DNA of 64,000 nt from Oppiella nova (GCA_905397405.1 CAJPVJ010000009.1:1-64000), one strand, 5' to 3'. Shown: positions 17,108 through 27,435, counted from the first letter of the stretch. The notes: generated from the sequence alone by a model not told the origin. A program made the numbers and translations.

Positions 17108-18271
17108 GTGAATTTTGCAGATACTCATTACTTTATTTTGATTGTACCGATCTGCCTGATATTAATGGGCAGTTTACTTTTGATCTGCCATTATTTTTTT
17201 AAAGCACCTACTTATTTATTTTGGTTGGGTCTTGGATATATCGTGCCGTCTTTTGCTTTAGCTGCACAGAGTTTTATGTCTAACCAACAATTAACATTCT
17301 CAGCCCCTGTTGTTGGTGGTTTATACCTATTTGGTGCATGGGCCAGCGCCTATACTATGGCATTGAGAAAGAAAGCCAGTGCGCACACTTTAGTGGCTTT
17401 CATTTTGATCCTTATCACAATATGTCTGCTGGTCTATTATTCTTTTGTTGATGAACAGCTATGGATGCGCATGCTAATTTTAAACCTGAGCATTGCCACA
17501 GTTGAATCCTTAGTTTTAGTATCTATTTTTAAAGATGATAAGCAAAGTGATTGGTTAAATAAGCTGGTCGATTATTCTTACCTTTTTATTGTTTTATATA
17601 CTTTTGTCCGCGTCATTATTATTTTCTTTTTTTTGAAAAATATTGAAGCCAGTATGCTTGTAAATTCAGTATGGTGGTTAATGATGCTTGCTGCCAGTAT
17701 TATCCTGAGCATGTGGTTTGCGATCGTACTTTTAGGGACATTAGTTCGAGACATTATTTTGAAATTAAATGATGAACGTTCTAGAGATCCATTAACGCAT
17801 TTACTCAATCGCCGTGGCTTTTATGATGCAGCTAAAATCAATTTAATCGATTTGCCAGAAAAACAATATTTTTTGCTGATGTGTGATGTCGATCATTTTA
17901 AGAAAATTAATGATACCCATGGGCATCTGGTCGGTGATCAGATTTTGCAAAGCGTAGGTCGTCTTGTCAGTCAGCATGTCGGTGAAAAGGGCTTAGTGGG
18001 GCGTTTTGGTGGTGAAGAGTATATTGTTTTATTACAAGTTGAAGATCTCAGTTATGCCTATAAAATTGCTGAGCGTATGCGAACTGCTATTGAGACTGAG
18101 CAATTTTTAACTCAATCGATCTTATTGACAGCCAGCTTTGGCTTAACACAAGTGAGACATCGTAATTTAGCCAGCGGTATAGAAGCTGCTGACAAACTTT
18201 TGTATGTTGCCAAACGTAGAGGGCGCAACTGTATTGCGCAAGATGCATCAATCGAACTTATGCGAATTTAA
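17108..18271 (+). CDS. Membrane diguanylate cyclase (GGDEF)
   Basis: About 387 aa. Residues 1-215 hold about seven membrane segments; the last 165 are a GGDEF domain that makes cyclic di-GMP from two GTP. Key features: RDPLTHLLNRRGF entry helix, DVDHFKKINDTHGH metal/substrate segment, and the active-site GGEEY. The product-inhibition I-site RxxD is not present at the expected place five residues before GGEEY (GEKG is there). No EAL domain. I prefer the GTG at 17108 (MNFADTHYF); a TTG at 17060 would add 16 residues. Transcription likely starts from the extended -10 at about 16960. Confidence 0.9.
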   Translation: MNFADTHYFILIVPICLILMGSLLLICHYFFKAPTYLFWLGLGYIVPSFALAAQSFMSNQQLTFSAPVVGGLYLFGAWASAYTMALRKKASAHTLVAFILILITICLLVYYSFVDEQLWMRMLILNLSIATVESLVLVSIFKDDKQSDWLNKLVDYSYLFIVLYTFVRVIIIFFFLKNIEASMLVNSVWWLMMLAASIILSMWFAIVLLGTLVRDIILKLNDERSRDPLTHLLNRRGFYDAAKINLIDLPEKQYFLLMCDVDHFKKINDTHGHLVGDQILQSVGRLVSQHVGEKGLVGRFGGEEYIVLLQVEDLSYAYKIAERMRTAIETEQFLTQSILLTASFGLTQVRHRNLASGIEAADKLLYVAKRRGRNCIAQDASIELMRI

Positions 18272-18385
18272 CTTTGTCATAATGCTAAAATATCATAAAA
18301 ACCCAGTAAAATAGTTTAGAAAGCATCAACTTCCTGTCATACTACAGCACTACAAAATGGATACTTTTAAATCGAGGTAAAAAAC

Positions 18386-19435
18386 GTGATTTCAGTGGGT
18401 ATTGTCGGTGGAACAGGTTATACAGGCGTTGAATTGTTGCGTCTTTTACTACGACATCCAAATGTTCAAGTGAATGTACTGACATCACGTACCGAAGATG
18501 GTCGCCGTGTAGATGATATGTTTCCAAGCTTACGTGGACACACCGAGCTTAAATATTCAGATTTAAACATTGATGAATTAAAAAAATGTGATGTTGTGTT
18601 TTTTGCGACCCCGCATGGTGTGGCAATGCAGCATGCACAACAACTTTTGGCAGCAAATACCAAAGTTATCGATTTAGCCGCTGATTTTCGCTTGCAGAAT
18701 TTAGCACAGTTTGAAAAATGGTATGGGATGCAGCACGCTTGTCCAGAAGTACTGAAAGATTCTGTATATGGTTTATCTGAACTTAATCGTGAACAGATTA
18801 AAAATGCCAATGTTGTCGGTAATCCTGGCTGTTACCCAACCACTGTACAGTTGGGATTAGCGCCACTTTTTAAGCAAGCTGAAACATTGGTTAAACCAGA
18901 AAGTATTATCATTGATGCGAAATCTGGTGTATCAGGTGCGGGGCGTAAAGCTAGTTTGGGCATGATTTATTCAGAAAATGCAGATAATTTTAAAGCCTAT
19001 GGCGTTGCTGGACATCGTCATCATCCTGAAATTGTAGAAGCATTAGAAAATATTTCAGGTCAAAAAAATGTATTTGATCAGATTCTTTTTGTACCACATT
19101 TGGTTCCGATGATTCGTGGTATGTTCAGTACAATCTATGTTGATTTGACAGAGCAAGGCGCAGCAGCAGATTTACAAAGTCTTTATGAAAAATTTTATGC
19201 AAATGAAATATTTGTAGATGTAATGCCTGCAAATAGTTCACCAGAAACACGTTCTGTACGTGGTGCAAACCAACTCAGAATTGCACTGTATAAACCGCAT
19301 CCGAATAAGTTAATTGTTTTGTCTGTTCAAGACAATTTAGTCAAAGGTGCGGCAGGACAGGCTGTACAAAATATGAACTTAATGTTTGGTTTTGCTGAAG
19401 ATGCTGGTTTACAAGGTATCGGATTATTACCATAA
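18386..19435 (+). CDS. argC: N-acetyl-gamma-glutamyl-phosphate reductase
   Basis: A 349-aa enzyme of arginine synthesis that reduces N-acetylglutamyl phosphate to the semialdehyde with NADPH. The Rossmann motif [14 protein letters not shown] lies at residues 8-21, the catalytic cysteine in NPGCYPT (about 152), and the conserved AGHRHHPE histidines at about 210. Starts at GTG 18386 with GAGG nine bases upstream. Length matches the long bacterial type 1 enzyme. Confidence 0.96.
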   Translation: MISVGIVGGTGYTGVELLRLLLRHPNVQVNVLTSRTEDGRRVDDMFPSLRGHTELKYSDLNIDELKKCDVVFFATPHGVAMQHAQQLLAANTKVIDLAADFRLQNLAQFEKWYGMQHACPEVLKDSVYGLSELNREQIKNANVVGNPGCYPTTVQLGLAPLFKQAETLVKPESIIIDAKSGVSGAGRKASLGMIYSENADNFKAYGVAGHRHHPEIVEALENISGQKNVFDQILFVPHLVPMIRGMFSTIYVDLTEQGAAADLQSLYEKFYANEIFVDVMPANSSPETRSVRGANQLRIALYKPHPNKLIVLSVQDNLVKGAAGQAVQNMNLMFGFAEDAGLQGIGLLP

Positions 19436-19511
19436 AAAACGCTTTATGGCTTCACACACATATAACTTTGCGGTTAAATGTGTGTTTTGATTCTATCAAT
19501 AATACTTAGAG

Positions 19512-20261
19512 ATGATGATGCAGAACACAGAAACAAATACCGCGTCACAACCAGCTCAAGCACCGAAAAAGCCTTTTTTAAAAGGGAATATGCCTTTGGT
19601 GATCGGTGGGGTTGTATTATGTGCTGGCAGTGTACTTTTAGGTTATACGGTTGGACATCGCCAAGGGCTAACGGTAGTCGGTTTTGATGCAGATGCAGAA
19701 CAGTTGGTAGAAGTTGTGAAGCAACAAAAAACAACGCTGGCTAATTTAAATAAAAGCCTAAATGCTGCTGTACAGGAACGAGACGTGGCTGTTTCGAATT
19801 CTAACGATTTGTTAGAGTCATTGAACAAAGCCAATGCTGAAAAATCACAAGTTGATGTGATGAGTGCGATTTATCGTGAAGTGTTAAAACAACGTGGCGG
19901 TTTGAGTTTAACCATTCAAAACTTGGCGGTTAAGCCATTACCAGAAAACGCTTATGAATATCAGCTTGATCTTATTCAAGTCAGTCCAAGACGTGCGACG
20001 GGTTCTGTCGAAATTCGTTTGATTAGTGGTACTGAGGTATTAACAGTGCCAATGGCAGATGCGAATTATAACTTTACTGATTATGAGCGTTTAACTGGTC
20101 GTTGGACCATGCCTAAGGGCTTTAATCCACAATTTATCGAAATCCGTCTAAATGGTGCCACGCCAGTGGTTAAACGCTTTAGTTGGTCACGTGGACAAGC
20201 TGTAGACAGTGCAGCTGCGTTTGCTGCAGAGGTTCCTCAAGCTGCGGCTAATTCTCAATAA
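19512..20261 (+). CDS. DUF6776-like membrane-anchored coiled-coil protein
   Basis: A 249-aa protein: a short Pro/Ala-rich cytoplasmic start, one membrane segment (MPLVIGGVVLCAGSVLLGY, about 29-47), a helical coiled-coil-like stretch (about 60-115), and a beta-rich C-terminal domain (YEYQLDLIQVSPRRATGSVE and WTMPKGFNPQFIEIRL). This layout matches gammaproteobacterial DUF6776 proteins as I recall them; function unknown. It lies between argC and clpS and may share a transcript with clpS, 20 bp downstream. Three ATGs in a row at 19512-19520 make the exact start uncertain. Confidence 0.7.
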   Translation: MMMQNTETNTASQPAQAPKKPFLKGNMPLVIGGVVLCAGSVLLGYTVGHRQGLTVVGFDADAEQLVEVVKQQKTTLANLNKSLNAAVQERDVAVSNSNDLLESLNKANAEKSQVDVMSAIYREVLKQRGGLSLTIQNLAVKPLPENAYEYQLDLIQVSPRRATGSVEIRLISGTEVLTVPMADANYNFTDYERLTGRWTMPKGFNPQFIEIRLNGATPVVKRFSWSRGQAVDSAAAFAAEVPQAAANSQ

Positions 20262-20282
20262 ATCATAAGTATTTTGAAAAAT

Positions 20283-20708
20283 ATGCGAACTAATAAACGT
20301 CAAATGAGTTTAAATGAAGTGAAATCATCATTCCGTGATTCAGGATTTATAGATTGGCACTTGAGTATTCGTATAAGTAATTCAGAAGATCCAAACCATC
20401 CAGACCATGATCAAGCAGATGTTGCAGTACAAACTGCGCCACCTGAAGTGAAGCGACCACCGATGTATTCTGTCGTTTTATTGAACGATGATTACACTCC
20501 GATGGACTTTGTTATTGAAATTTTACAACAATACTTTGCTTTGAATCTTGACCAAGCCACTCAAGTAATGTTAACAGTACATTATGAAGGAAAAGGTGAA
20601 GCTGGTGTTTATCCAAGAGACATTGCGGAGACTAAAGCCAACCAAGTTAATAACTACGCTCGATCTCAAGGTCATCCATTGCTTTGTCAGATTGAGCCAA
20701 AAGAATAA
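20283..20708 (+). CDS. clpS: ATP-dependent Clp protease adaptor ClpS
   Basis: About 141 aa. The conserved core [20 protein letters not shown] (about 65-84) carries the N-degron-binding acidic pair, followed by [20 protein letters not shown]. ClpS hands N-end-rule substrates to ClpA. The N-terminal part before the core is about 60 residues, longer than in E. coli (about 35), and an internal ATG at 20304 may be the true start. No strong ribosome binding site marks either. The stop is 9 bp before clpA. Confidence 0.94.
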   Translation: MRTNKRQMSLNEVKSSFRDSGFIDWHLSIRISNSEDPNHPDHDQADVAVQTAPPEVKRPPMYSVVLLNDDYTPMDFVIEILQQYFALNLDQATQVMLTVHYEGKGEAGVYPRDIAETKANQVNNYARSQGHPLLCQIEPKE

Positions 20709-20717
20709 GGGGGTTTC

Positions 20718-22994
20718 ATGCTCAGTCGTCAATTAGAAGTTTCACTCCGTTTGGCTGTTAGCATGGCTCGTCAAAAGAGACATGAGTTTCTTACGGTTGA
20801 ACATTTATTATTGGCTTTACTTGATAACGATTCAGCGGTAAATGCCTTAAAAGCATGCGGTGCTGAAATTATCAGTTTGCGCAAAGAGTTAGAGGAGTAT
20901 GTAGAACAACATACCCCTAAACTAGGAGAAAACAACGACCAAGCCCCTCATCCAACTGAAAGTTTTGACCGTATCTTACAACGTGCAATTTTCCACGTTC
21001 AGTCAAGTGGCGGTGATCGCACAGTAGAGGGTGCAGATGTACTGGTTGCGATGTACTCTGAGCGAGATTCTTTTGCCGTTTATTTGCTAAAACGACATCA
21101 AATCAATCGTTTGACTTTAACCCAATATTTGTCACACGGTGCGCGTAAAGAAGAAATTCAAGTTGAAGAAGAATCTGATGATTTAGAAGGTGAATCAAAT
21201 GCTTCAGCAAATGCTGGACCACTTGAACTTTATACTTTGAATTTGAATATTGAAGCGCAAAAAGGCAAAACTGATCCTTTAATCGGGCGTGAAAAAGAAA
21301 TTGAACGAACTGCTCAAATTCTTTGCCGTCGCCGTAAAAACAACCCATTGCTTGTGGGTGATCCTGGTGTGGGTAAAACATCGATTGCTGAAGGTCTGGC
21401 ATGGTTGATTGTGAATGGTAAAGCGCCTAAGCCACTTGCGACTGCTGAAGTGTTTAGTTTAGACATCGGTGCATTGGTTGCGGGTACAAAATACCGTGGT
21501 GACTTTGAAAAACGATTGAAACAGCTTCTCAATGCTTTGAAAAAGAAACCAGAAGCAATTTTATTTATAGATGAAATTCATATGATCATTGGTGCTGGCT
21601 CAAGTATGGGCAGTACCATGGATGCATCGAATTTAATTAAACCTGCGTTGGCGAATGGTAGTTTACGTTGTATTGGTTCAACCACTTTCCAAGAATATCG
21701 CCAAGTATTTGAAAAAGATCATGCACTATCACGTCGTTTCCAAAAAATTGATGTGAATGAGCCTTCTATTTCAGAGACAATTGATATTTTGCGTGGTTTG
21801 AAAAGCAAGTTTGAAGATTTTCATCATGTTAAATATGAAGATACTGCGCTAGTTTCAGCGGTTGAGTTGTCTGCTAAGTTTATTAATGATCGTTTCTTGC
21901 CAGATAAGGCGATTGATGTGATTGATGAAGCTGGTGCACAACGTCGTTTAAAAGCTGAACAAGATGATACTTTGATTACAGTTGAAAATATCGAAGATAT
22001 TATTTCGAAGATTGCACGTATCCCGCCAAAAACAGTATCTAAAGATGATAAATCGGTACTTGAATATCTAGAGCGTGATCTTAAACGTGTGGTATTCGGT
22101 CAAGATGAAGCGATTACAGCCTTGGCTTCTGCGATTAAACTGTCACGTGCAGGTTTGAAAGCGCCAGATAAACCAGTGGGTAGTTTTGTTTTTGCAGGCC
22201 CTACGGGCGTTGGTAAAACAGAAGTGACCAAGCAATTGGCAAAATTGTTGGGTGTAGAGCTTGTTCGCTTCGATATGTCTGAATATATGGAACGTCATGC
22301 GGTTTCTCGTTTGATTGGTGCGCCTCCAGGTTATGTTGGTTATGATCAAGGTGGTTTACTGACTGACGCGATTCATAAGAATCCGCACTGTGTCTTGTTA
22401 TTAGATGAAATTGAAAAAGCACATCCAGATGTCTTTAACTTGTTATTGCAAGTCATGGATCATGGTGCTTTAACCGACAACAATGGACGTAAGTCTGATT
22501 TCCGTAATGTGATTATTGTATTGACCACCAATATCGGTGCTGAAAGTATTTCTCGTAACAGTATCGGTTTTACTGAGCAAGACAATAGTAATGACAATCA
22601 GGAAGCGATGAAACGTGCATTTGCACCAGAGTTCCGCAACCGTTTAGATGGTGTAATTCAGTTTAAAGCATTACCTACCACAGTGATTGAGTCTGTTGTT
22701 GATAAATTCTTAACCGAACTTCAAGCGCAGTTAGATGACAAAAAAGTGGTGCTGGAAGTTGATCAATCTGCTCGCGATTGGATGGCTGAGAATGGCTATG
22801 ATCGTTTAATGGGTGCTCGCCCAATGCAACGTTTGATTCAGGAACATTTGAAGAAACCTCTTGCTGAGATGATTCTATTTGGTGAGCTTGCAGATCATGG
22901 TGGTAATGTTGCTGTTTCTGTGAAGAAAGAAAATGGTAAGGCGGTAGGGCTTACATTAGAAGTCTTTGAAGATCAGACTGCTGAACCAGCATAG
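20718..22994 (+). CDS. clpA: ATP-dependent Clp protease ATP-binding subunit ClpA
   Basis: A 758-aa AAA+ unfoldase that feeds proteins into ClpP. The N-domain (residues 1-140) is the docking site for ClpS. The first ATPase module has Walker A GDPGVGKTS and Walker B ILFIDEIH; the second has GPTGVGKTE and VLLLDEIE. Length equals E. coli ClpA. AAGGGGG precedes the ATG. It forms an operon with clpS, and a rho-independent terminator follows. Confidence 0.97.
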   Translation: MLSRQLEVSLRLAVSMARQKRHEFLTVEHLLLALLDNDSAVNALKACGAEIISLRKELEEYVEQHTPKLGENNDQAPHPTESFDRILQRAIFHVQSSGGDRTVEGADVLVAMYSERDSFAVYLLKRHQINRLTLTQYLSHGARKEEIQVEEESDDLEGESNASANAGPLELYTLNLNIEAQKGKTDPLIGREKEIERTAQILCRRRKNNPLLVGDPGVGKTSIAEGLAWLIVNGKAPKPLATAEVFSLDIGALVAGTKYRGDFEKRLKQLLNALKKKPEAILFIDEIHMIIGAGSSMGSTMDASNLIKPALANGSLRCIGSTTFQEYRQVFEKDHALSRRFQKIDVNEPSISETIDILRGLKSKFEDFHHVKYEDTALVSAVELSAKFINDRFLPDKAIDVIDEAGAQRRLKAEQDDTLITVENIEDIISKIARIPPKTVSKDDKSVLEYLERDLKRVVFGQDEAITALASAIKLSRAGLKAPDKPVGSFVFAGPTGVGKTEVTKQLAKLLGVELVRFDMSEYMERHAVSRLIGAPPGYVGYDQGGLLTDAIHKNPHCVLLLDEIEKAHPDVFNLLLQVMDHGALTDNNGRKSDFRNVIIVLTTNIGAESISRNSIGFTEQDNSNDNQEAMKRAFAPEFRNRLDGVIQFKALPTTVIESVVDKFLTELQAQLDDKKVVLEVDQSARDWMAENGYDRLMGARPMQRLIQEHLKKPLAEMILFGELADHGGNVAVSVKKENGKAVGLTLEVFEDQTAEPA

Positions 22995-23009
22995 TTGTGA
23001 ATGAACTTT

Positions 23010-23040
23010 AAAATAACCCGCATTGATTGCGGGTTATTTT
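23010..23040 (+). terminator. Rho-independent terminator after clpA
   Basis: A 12-bp stem, AAAATAACCCGC at 23010-23021 with GCGGGTTATTTT at 23029-23040, loop of 7, followed by further T residues. Confidence 0.9.
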
Positions 23041-23053
23041 TTGAATTATAAGC

Positions 23054-23962
23054 TTATAAAATATCAATTTTCTTTAACCAAGCTAGGAATAATGTGGGCC
23101 ATTGCATTGTTTCAGTATTGGCTTTGCCTAAGCCCCAACCATGCCCACCATTTTTGAAAAGATGTAATTCATAAGCGATCTTGTGTTGCTGCAAAGCGGT
23201 TTGCATATTGAGGCTATTCTGAACAGGTGAAATCGGATCATCTATGGCATGGGCTAAAAAGGTTGGAGGTGTATTCTGTTTGACTTGTAAATCAACAGAA
23301 AACAAGATTTGTTTGGCTAAATCATGTTTTGAGCCAAATAAGCTTTTATAAGCATGGGTATGATCAAGCGGCGCTTGCATACTAATGATTGGATAGAGTA
23401 GCGCCACAAAATTAGGCTGAGCAGAAATTTGATCAATCGGATCATTTGAATTCGAAAATTGTTGTTGCCATTGTGTCGCAATGATTCCAGCTAAATGTCC
23501 ACCTGCGGAGAAACCCAGTACACCAATTTTGTATGGATCAATGTTGAATTGATGTGCTTGATAACGAATGATACGCAGGGCTCTTTGGCCATCTTGAAAG
23601 GGTGCAAGCAGATTATTGCCATCCTGATTAGGTAAGCGGTAAATTAATTCAAATACAGTAAATCCCTGTTCTTGTAAAAACTGTGCAGTTGGCGTGCTTT
23701 CTTTGGCCAATTCCTCTCTGGCATAACCACCACCACTGATGACTAAAACAGCGATGTGATTGCTCTGTTTGGGGGGATATACACGCAATTGAGGGGAAGT
23801 GATATGGCGAATAGCGCCGTGCTTAATTAGCGTATATTGTTCACTGGATGGTGCTAGTGTTGCGGTATTGGGCCACAATGGAAGACTTAGTGTTGCTGCA
23901 TCTACATTTTGGCTAAGCCATAGGAAAATGAAGGAATTAAACAAGAAATGATTTATTTTCAT
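23054..23962 (-). CDS. Secreted alpha/beta hydrolase (esterase-like)
   Basis: A 302-aa protein with a signal peptide (MKINHFLFNSFIFLWLSQ, cleaved near VDA-AT). The HGG-like region is VLVISGGGYAREE, the nucleophile elbow GFSAGGHLAG (Ser at about 157), the acid is in DDPISPVQNS and the His in NGGHGWGLG. The order fits the BD-FAE/endo-xylanase-esterase group of hydrolases. Probably periplasmic and acting on an ester; substrate unknown. It converges with clpA. Confidence 0.85.
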   Translation of the reverse strand: MKINHFLFNSFIFLWLSQNVDAATLSLPLWPNTATLAPSSEQYTLIKHGAIRHITSPQLRVYPPKQSNHIAVLVISGGGYAREELAKESTPTAQFLQEQGFTVFELIYRLPNQDGNNLLAPFQDGQRALRIIRYQAHQFNIDPYKIGVLGFSAGGHLAGIIATQWQQQFSNSNDPIDQISAQPNFVALLYPIISMQAPLDHTHAYKSLFGSKHDLAKQILFSVDLQVKQNTPPTFLAHAIDDPISPVQNSLNMQTALQQHKIAYELHLFKNGGHGWGLGKANTETMQWPTLFLAWLKKIDIL

Positions 23963-24179
23963 TCATAAAACCAAAGATTGTCGATGTTGATATTTTATTC
24001 TATTTTTAACATGACAAAATGATCAGCATATTTAAATATGTATGTTTTTGTGGATGAGGCAAACAACAACTACAATTTATAGATAAAAGCTTAGCCGTTT
24101 TAGTATGCTCAAAATTTTATTGCTTAGCTCGCGTGAAAATCACATATACTCTAACTTCATGATTATTCTTTGAGTATCA

Positions 24180-24533
24180 ATGGACATTGCATTTACTAAA
24201 ATTTTAACCACGATTTTATTATTTCTTGTCACAGCTGTTGCAGAAATTTTAGGTTGTTATTTTCCTTATTTAATTCTGAATCAAAATAAAAGCCATTGGT
24301 TATGGATACCTACCGTTTTAAGTTTGGCTGTATTTGTCTGGCTATTGACCTTGCATCCTGCTGCTTCAGGGCGTATTTATGCCGCATATGGCGGTATCTA
24401 TATTTTTAGTGCACTGATGTGGCTGAAATTTGTCGATCAAGTCAGCTTAACTCGCTGGGATTTATTTGGCGGCTGTATTGTAATCATTGGGGCTTTGGTG
24501 ATTATTCTGCAACCGCAAGGTTTGATTCGTTAA
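24180..24533 (+). CDS. YnfA/UPF0060 family inner membrane protein
   Basis: A 117-aa protein with four membrane segments. Family signatures are [15 protein letters not shown], the segment [17 protein letters not shown], and [13 protein letters not shown] near the end. YnfA-like proteins are small multidrug-resistance-like membrane proteins; a role in efflux is reported in some enterobacteria but is not shown here. The ATG at 24180 opens MDIAFTK. Single-gene unit, convergent with the next gene. Confidence 0.9.
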   Translation: MDIAFTKILTTILLFLVTAVAEILGCYFPYLILNQNKSHWLWIPTVLSLAVFVWLLTLHPAASGRIYAAYGGIYIFSALMWLKFVDQVSLTRWDLFGGCIVIIGALVIILQPQGLIR

Positions 24534-24546
24534 GTCTTCAATAGCA

Positions 24547-25614
24547 TTATTCTATTGTATCTTGTGTTGTTTCAAGTTGATTGATCTTACATATTTTGGG
24601 AATTGCTTTACGGTATGCAGCATAATCCTGTTTATATTGTTTAAACCATTTCTGATATTCAGGATTTAGCCTTAAATTGGCAAGATTGGGTTCATTTTCA
24701 AAAGAGGATGGTTCTGTATTGTTCTCATCAGAAAATTCCAATTGTTTTAAGTAGGACAGCGCTCGATCCGTTTGACCAAGCAGGGCATAGAATTCAGCGA
24801 GGAATTCTTTTTCTCGTTGAGTTTGCTTACGATTCTTATTCACTACAGCTTCAATTTTAGCCTGATTATCACGTAACCATTTTTCAGCAAGTTTCGGGTC
24901 TTCACGATTGAGATATTTAAAATACTGTTGCGCTAAAATAATAAAATTTCCTGCATCGAAAGCTTGATTGGGATCAGATAAATAGTGAAATAAAGGCTTT
25001 TTAAGTATATTGATGAGGCGTTTTTGCTCATTCTGATCACGATGATATTTCTGTAATAGCATCAGTTTGTCACTGAGTACAGCATAATAATTTTTCTCAT
25101 ACTCCTCATTGTCTGGTTGCAACTTCATTAAGGTCTCAAATAGTTGTTCAGCCTTTAGCAAATAGTTTAGACGTGGCGTTGGGTCTATGTTTTTCCGATA
25201 ATACACCGACATTTGCGCGTAGAATAACCCTAAATTATTGATTGCGATTGTATCTTTAGGATCATGCTTTTTTAACGCAAAATACGCTTGTTCAGTAAGT
25301 TCTTGAAAAGGCTGAGAGAGCGTGGTGCAGTGTTGTTCAAGCAAATATTCAGCATATCCAGAAGCCAGAATCGCATAGTTGTGTAAATAGACAGAATCGT
25401 TATATTCAATGTCTTTGGCTTTTAACAGTTTTTGCACATTGGGTTGGGCTTTCTGGATTTGAGCCTTAATCTGTGGTTCAAGTTTGGCAAGATTTTTGGT
25501 TGCTAATACTTGATCAGTTAAATCTTCTATGGCTTGAATCTCATCATCGTTGATATCTGCATAGCTAATTGAAGCGTTGAGTGATAATAAAAAAATAACA
25601 ATTTTAATTTTCAT
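24547..25614 (-). CDS. Secreted helical-repeat (TPR-like) protein, unknown function
   Basis: A 355-aa protein with a signal peptide (MKIKIVIFLLSLNASISYA, cleaved near ADI). The rest is alpha-helical with TPR-like segments (TIAINNLGLFYAQMSVYY; KEFLAEFYALLGQTDRALSY). Likely periplasmic. No catalytic motif, no recognised family beyond the helical repeats. It stands alone. Confidence 0.75.
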   Translation of the reverse strand: MKIKIVIFLLSLNASISYADINDDEIQAIEDLTDQVLATKNLAKLEPQIKAQIQKAQPNVQKLLKAKDIEYNDSVYLHNYAILASGYAEYLLEQHCTTLSQPFQELTEQAYFALKKHDPKDTIAINNLGLFYAQMSVYYRKNIDPTPRLNYLLKAEQLFETLMKLQPDNEEYEKNYYAVLSDKLMLLQKYHRDQNEQKRLINILKKPLFHYLSDPNQAFDAGNFIILAQQYFKYLNREDPKLAEKWLRDNQAKIEAVVNKNRKQTQREKEFLAEFYALLGQTDRALSYLKQLEFSDENNTEPSSFENEPNLANLRLNPEYQKWFKQYKQDYAAYRKAIPKICKINQLETTQDTIE

Positions 25615-25695
25615 TGTTGATTCTGCGTTTATCTATTCTTTGAAATAATTGTATACAAGCCAAGGAAAAACATCAAAAGTTGTTCTATTGGAATT

Positions 25696-25726
25696 AAAAA
25701 AGCATCCAGTAAACTGAATGCTTTTT
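25696..25726 (-). terminator. Terminator-like hairpin between two minus-strand genes
   Basis: AAAAAGCATCCAGT pairs with ACTGAATGCTTTTT with one mismatch and a 2-nt loop, flanked by A- and T-runs. On the minus strand it follows the small gene at 25749-25979. Confidence 0.75.
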
Positions 25727-25748
25727 CTTTCTTAGCCGTCATCCATGA

Positions 25749-25979
25749 CTATTGAATAGGTGGATGCTGTAATTGGTTTAACTCTTTTTTACTGAAACCT
25801 CTAGAGATAAGTACCTTTTTAATCCCAGTAATTACATCCTGATCTGTCGCTTTCATCAACGCTGATAAAAGTTGATCATTGGATTTACAAGAGCAATCAT
25901 TTTCAACACATGCAATTTGATTTTTATGTTCATTTTGCAATGTATCTTCAGCCGTAAACAGCTTTTGCCAAAAACTCAT
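25749..25979 (-). CDS. Small cysteine-containing protein, unknown function
   Basis: A 76-aa protein. ATG 25979 (MSFWQKLFTAED) has GAAGG upstream and is better than the ATG at 25994. It has three close cysteines (CVENDCSC, residues about 24-31) that could bind a metal, and a helical C-terminus. No family recognised. A terminator follows. Confidence 0.65.
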   Translation of the reverse strand: MSFWQKLFTAEDTLQNEHKNQIACVENDCSCKSNDQLLSALMKATDQDVITGIKKVLISRGFSKKELNQLQHPPIQ

Positions 25980-25994
25980 AGAGCCTTCATACAC

Positions 25995-26221
25995 AACCTA
26001 ACATAGTTCGAAATATAGCCGTTTTTTAATAAAATACAAGATCTGAGCGAAATAGATGGTCGAGTTATAGGCTGATTTTTTCGATGATTTGATATGTTTT
26101 AAACGGTTTGTTAAAAGGCCATGTTTTAAATGATTTATAACTTAATGATATATCAATAAATAATTTAAAGAAGTAGCTGCCATGCTAATTTACATGGCAG
26201 TCTAATCTTGTAATAAATTGT
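25995..26221. other. Intergenic stretch downstream of trmA
   Basis: About 230 bp, very AT-rich. Apart from the hairpin at 26177-26200 I see no gene, RNA or repeat. Confidence 0.4.
26177..26200 (-). terminator. Hairpin after trmA
   Basis: Perfect 8-bp stem CTGCCATG/CATGGCAG with an 8-nt loop, 21 bp past the trmA stop. The U-tract is poor on the minus strand, so termination is probable, not certain. Confidence 0.5.
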
Positions 26222-27304
26222 TTAAATTTTTTCGAGAAGAACCCCAGATTCTACATGATGGGTGTAGGGGAATTGATCAAACATCGCAAATTTCACAATT
26301 TTATGGGTTTTAAGCAAGGTTTTTAAATTATCATGTAATGTGTCTGGATTGCATGAAATATAAAGAATACGTTGAAAACCTTGCAATAGCATTAACGTTT
26401 CGTCATCAATCCCTGCTCGTGGTGGGTCGACAAAAACTGTATCAAACTCATAGCCCTGAATGTCTATTTCTGCTTCTTGTAAACGACGGAATTCACGTTC
26501 GCCGTTATAGGCCTGAGTAAACTCTTCTGCTGAAAGGCGTGCAACTTGAATATTGTTGATCTGATTTTGTTGAATATTCCACTGTGCCGCATAGACCGAA
26601 GATTTCGCTAATTCAGTTGCCAAAACGCGGTTAAAACTCAAGGATAAGGGAAGGGTAAAGTTACCATTACCACAGTACAATTCGAGTAAGTCTTTATTTT
26701 TACCTGCAACGGACTGACACGCCCATTGCAACATTTTTTGGCAAACTTGCGCATTGGGCTGAGTAAAGCTACTTTCAATTTGTTTATATTGAAATTTACG
26801 CTCAAAAACTTGTAATTCTTCCACAACAAATTCATCGGTTAAGACAACTTTTTGCCCACGACTGCGGCCAATGATTTTAACATTCAGCTTTTCAGCCAAT
26901 TGTTTTGCTAAAACTTCCCATTCTTCACTCAGTGGCGCACGGTAAATCAATGAAACCAGCATTTCGCCCTTGAGCGTTGCTAGAAAATGCACTTCAAAAA
27001 GCCGTTTTGACAAGACTGAATTGGCTTTTAGCTCAGCCAATAAAACTGGCATAAGCTGATTTATACTTTGATCTGCGATCGGAAATTCATCGATACGAGC
27101 AACAGTTTTTTGTTGATTTTCATCTCGTTCAAACATGGCATAGAACATATCATCTTCAGTATGCCAAATTCGGAATTCTGCACGCATACGGAAGTTTTGT
27201 TCAGGTGAAGCAAATACTTCTAACGAAGGTGGATTAAATTCTGCGAATTGAGTTTGGATTCGTTCAATTTTGGCATCAAGCTGTTGTTGATAAGATGAAG
27301 TCAT
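26222..27304 (-). CDS. trmA: tRNA (uracil-54-C5)-methyltransferase
   Basis: A 360-aa SAM enzyme that makes m5U54 in the T-loop of tRNA. The SAM motif is [15 protein letters not shown] (about residue 215), a [13 protein letters not shown] motif follows, and the catalytic cysteine is in [10 protein letters not shown] chose ATG 27304 ([13 protein letters not shown]), which gives the E. coli length (366 aa); the 18 residues upstream are hydrophobic and not part of the family. The leader carries an 8-bp inverted repeat. Confidence 0.95.
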   Translation of the reverse strand: MTSSYQQQLDAKIERIQTQFAEFNPPSLEVFASPEQNFRMRAEFRIWHTEDDMFYAMFERDENQQKTVARIDEFPIADQSINQLMPVLLAELKANSVLSKRLFEVHFLATLKGEMLVSLIYRAPLSEEWEVLAKQLAEKLNVKIIGRSRGQKVVLTDEFVVEELQVFERKFQYKQIESSFTQPNAQVCQKMLQWACQSVAGKNKDLLELYCGNGNFTLPLSLSFNRVLATELAKSSVYAAQWNIQQNQINNIQVARLSAEEFTQAYNGEREFRRLQEAEIDIQGYEFDTVFVDPPRAGIDDETLMLLQGFQRILYISCNPDTLHDNLKTLLKTHKIVKFAMFDQFPYTHHVESGVLLEKI

Positions 27305-27359
27305 ATAAATCAGAAAAACATTGGAATTAAGCAGTAGCGATGGTATCAAAAATAGCACC

Positions 27360-27435
27360 AGATGGACACCAGATTGCAGTCCATCTTTGTCAATTTATTT
27401 AGATCGGCTTGTCTATTGAAATAATCCTAGGATTA
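27360..27435. repeat. Inverted repeat and perfect palindrome between trmA and the LysR gene
   Basis: AGATGGAC at 27360-27367 pairs with GTCCATCT at 27379-27386 (loop of 11), and TAATCCTAGGATTA at 27422-27435 is a perfect 14-bp palindrome. Both are upstream of trmA and may be a leader hairpin and an operator. Roles are not known. Confidence 0.4.

Noticed and set aside
18466-18810. 114-aa frame opposite argC
   Set aside because: Antisense shadow of a conserved enzyme gene.
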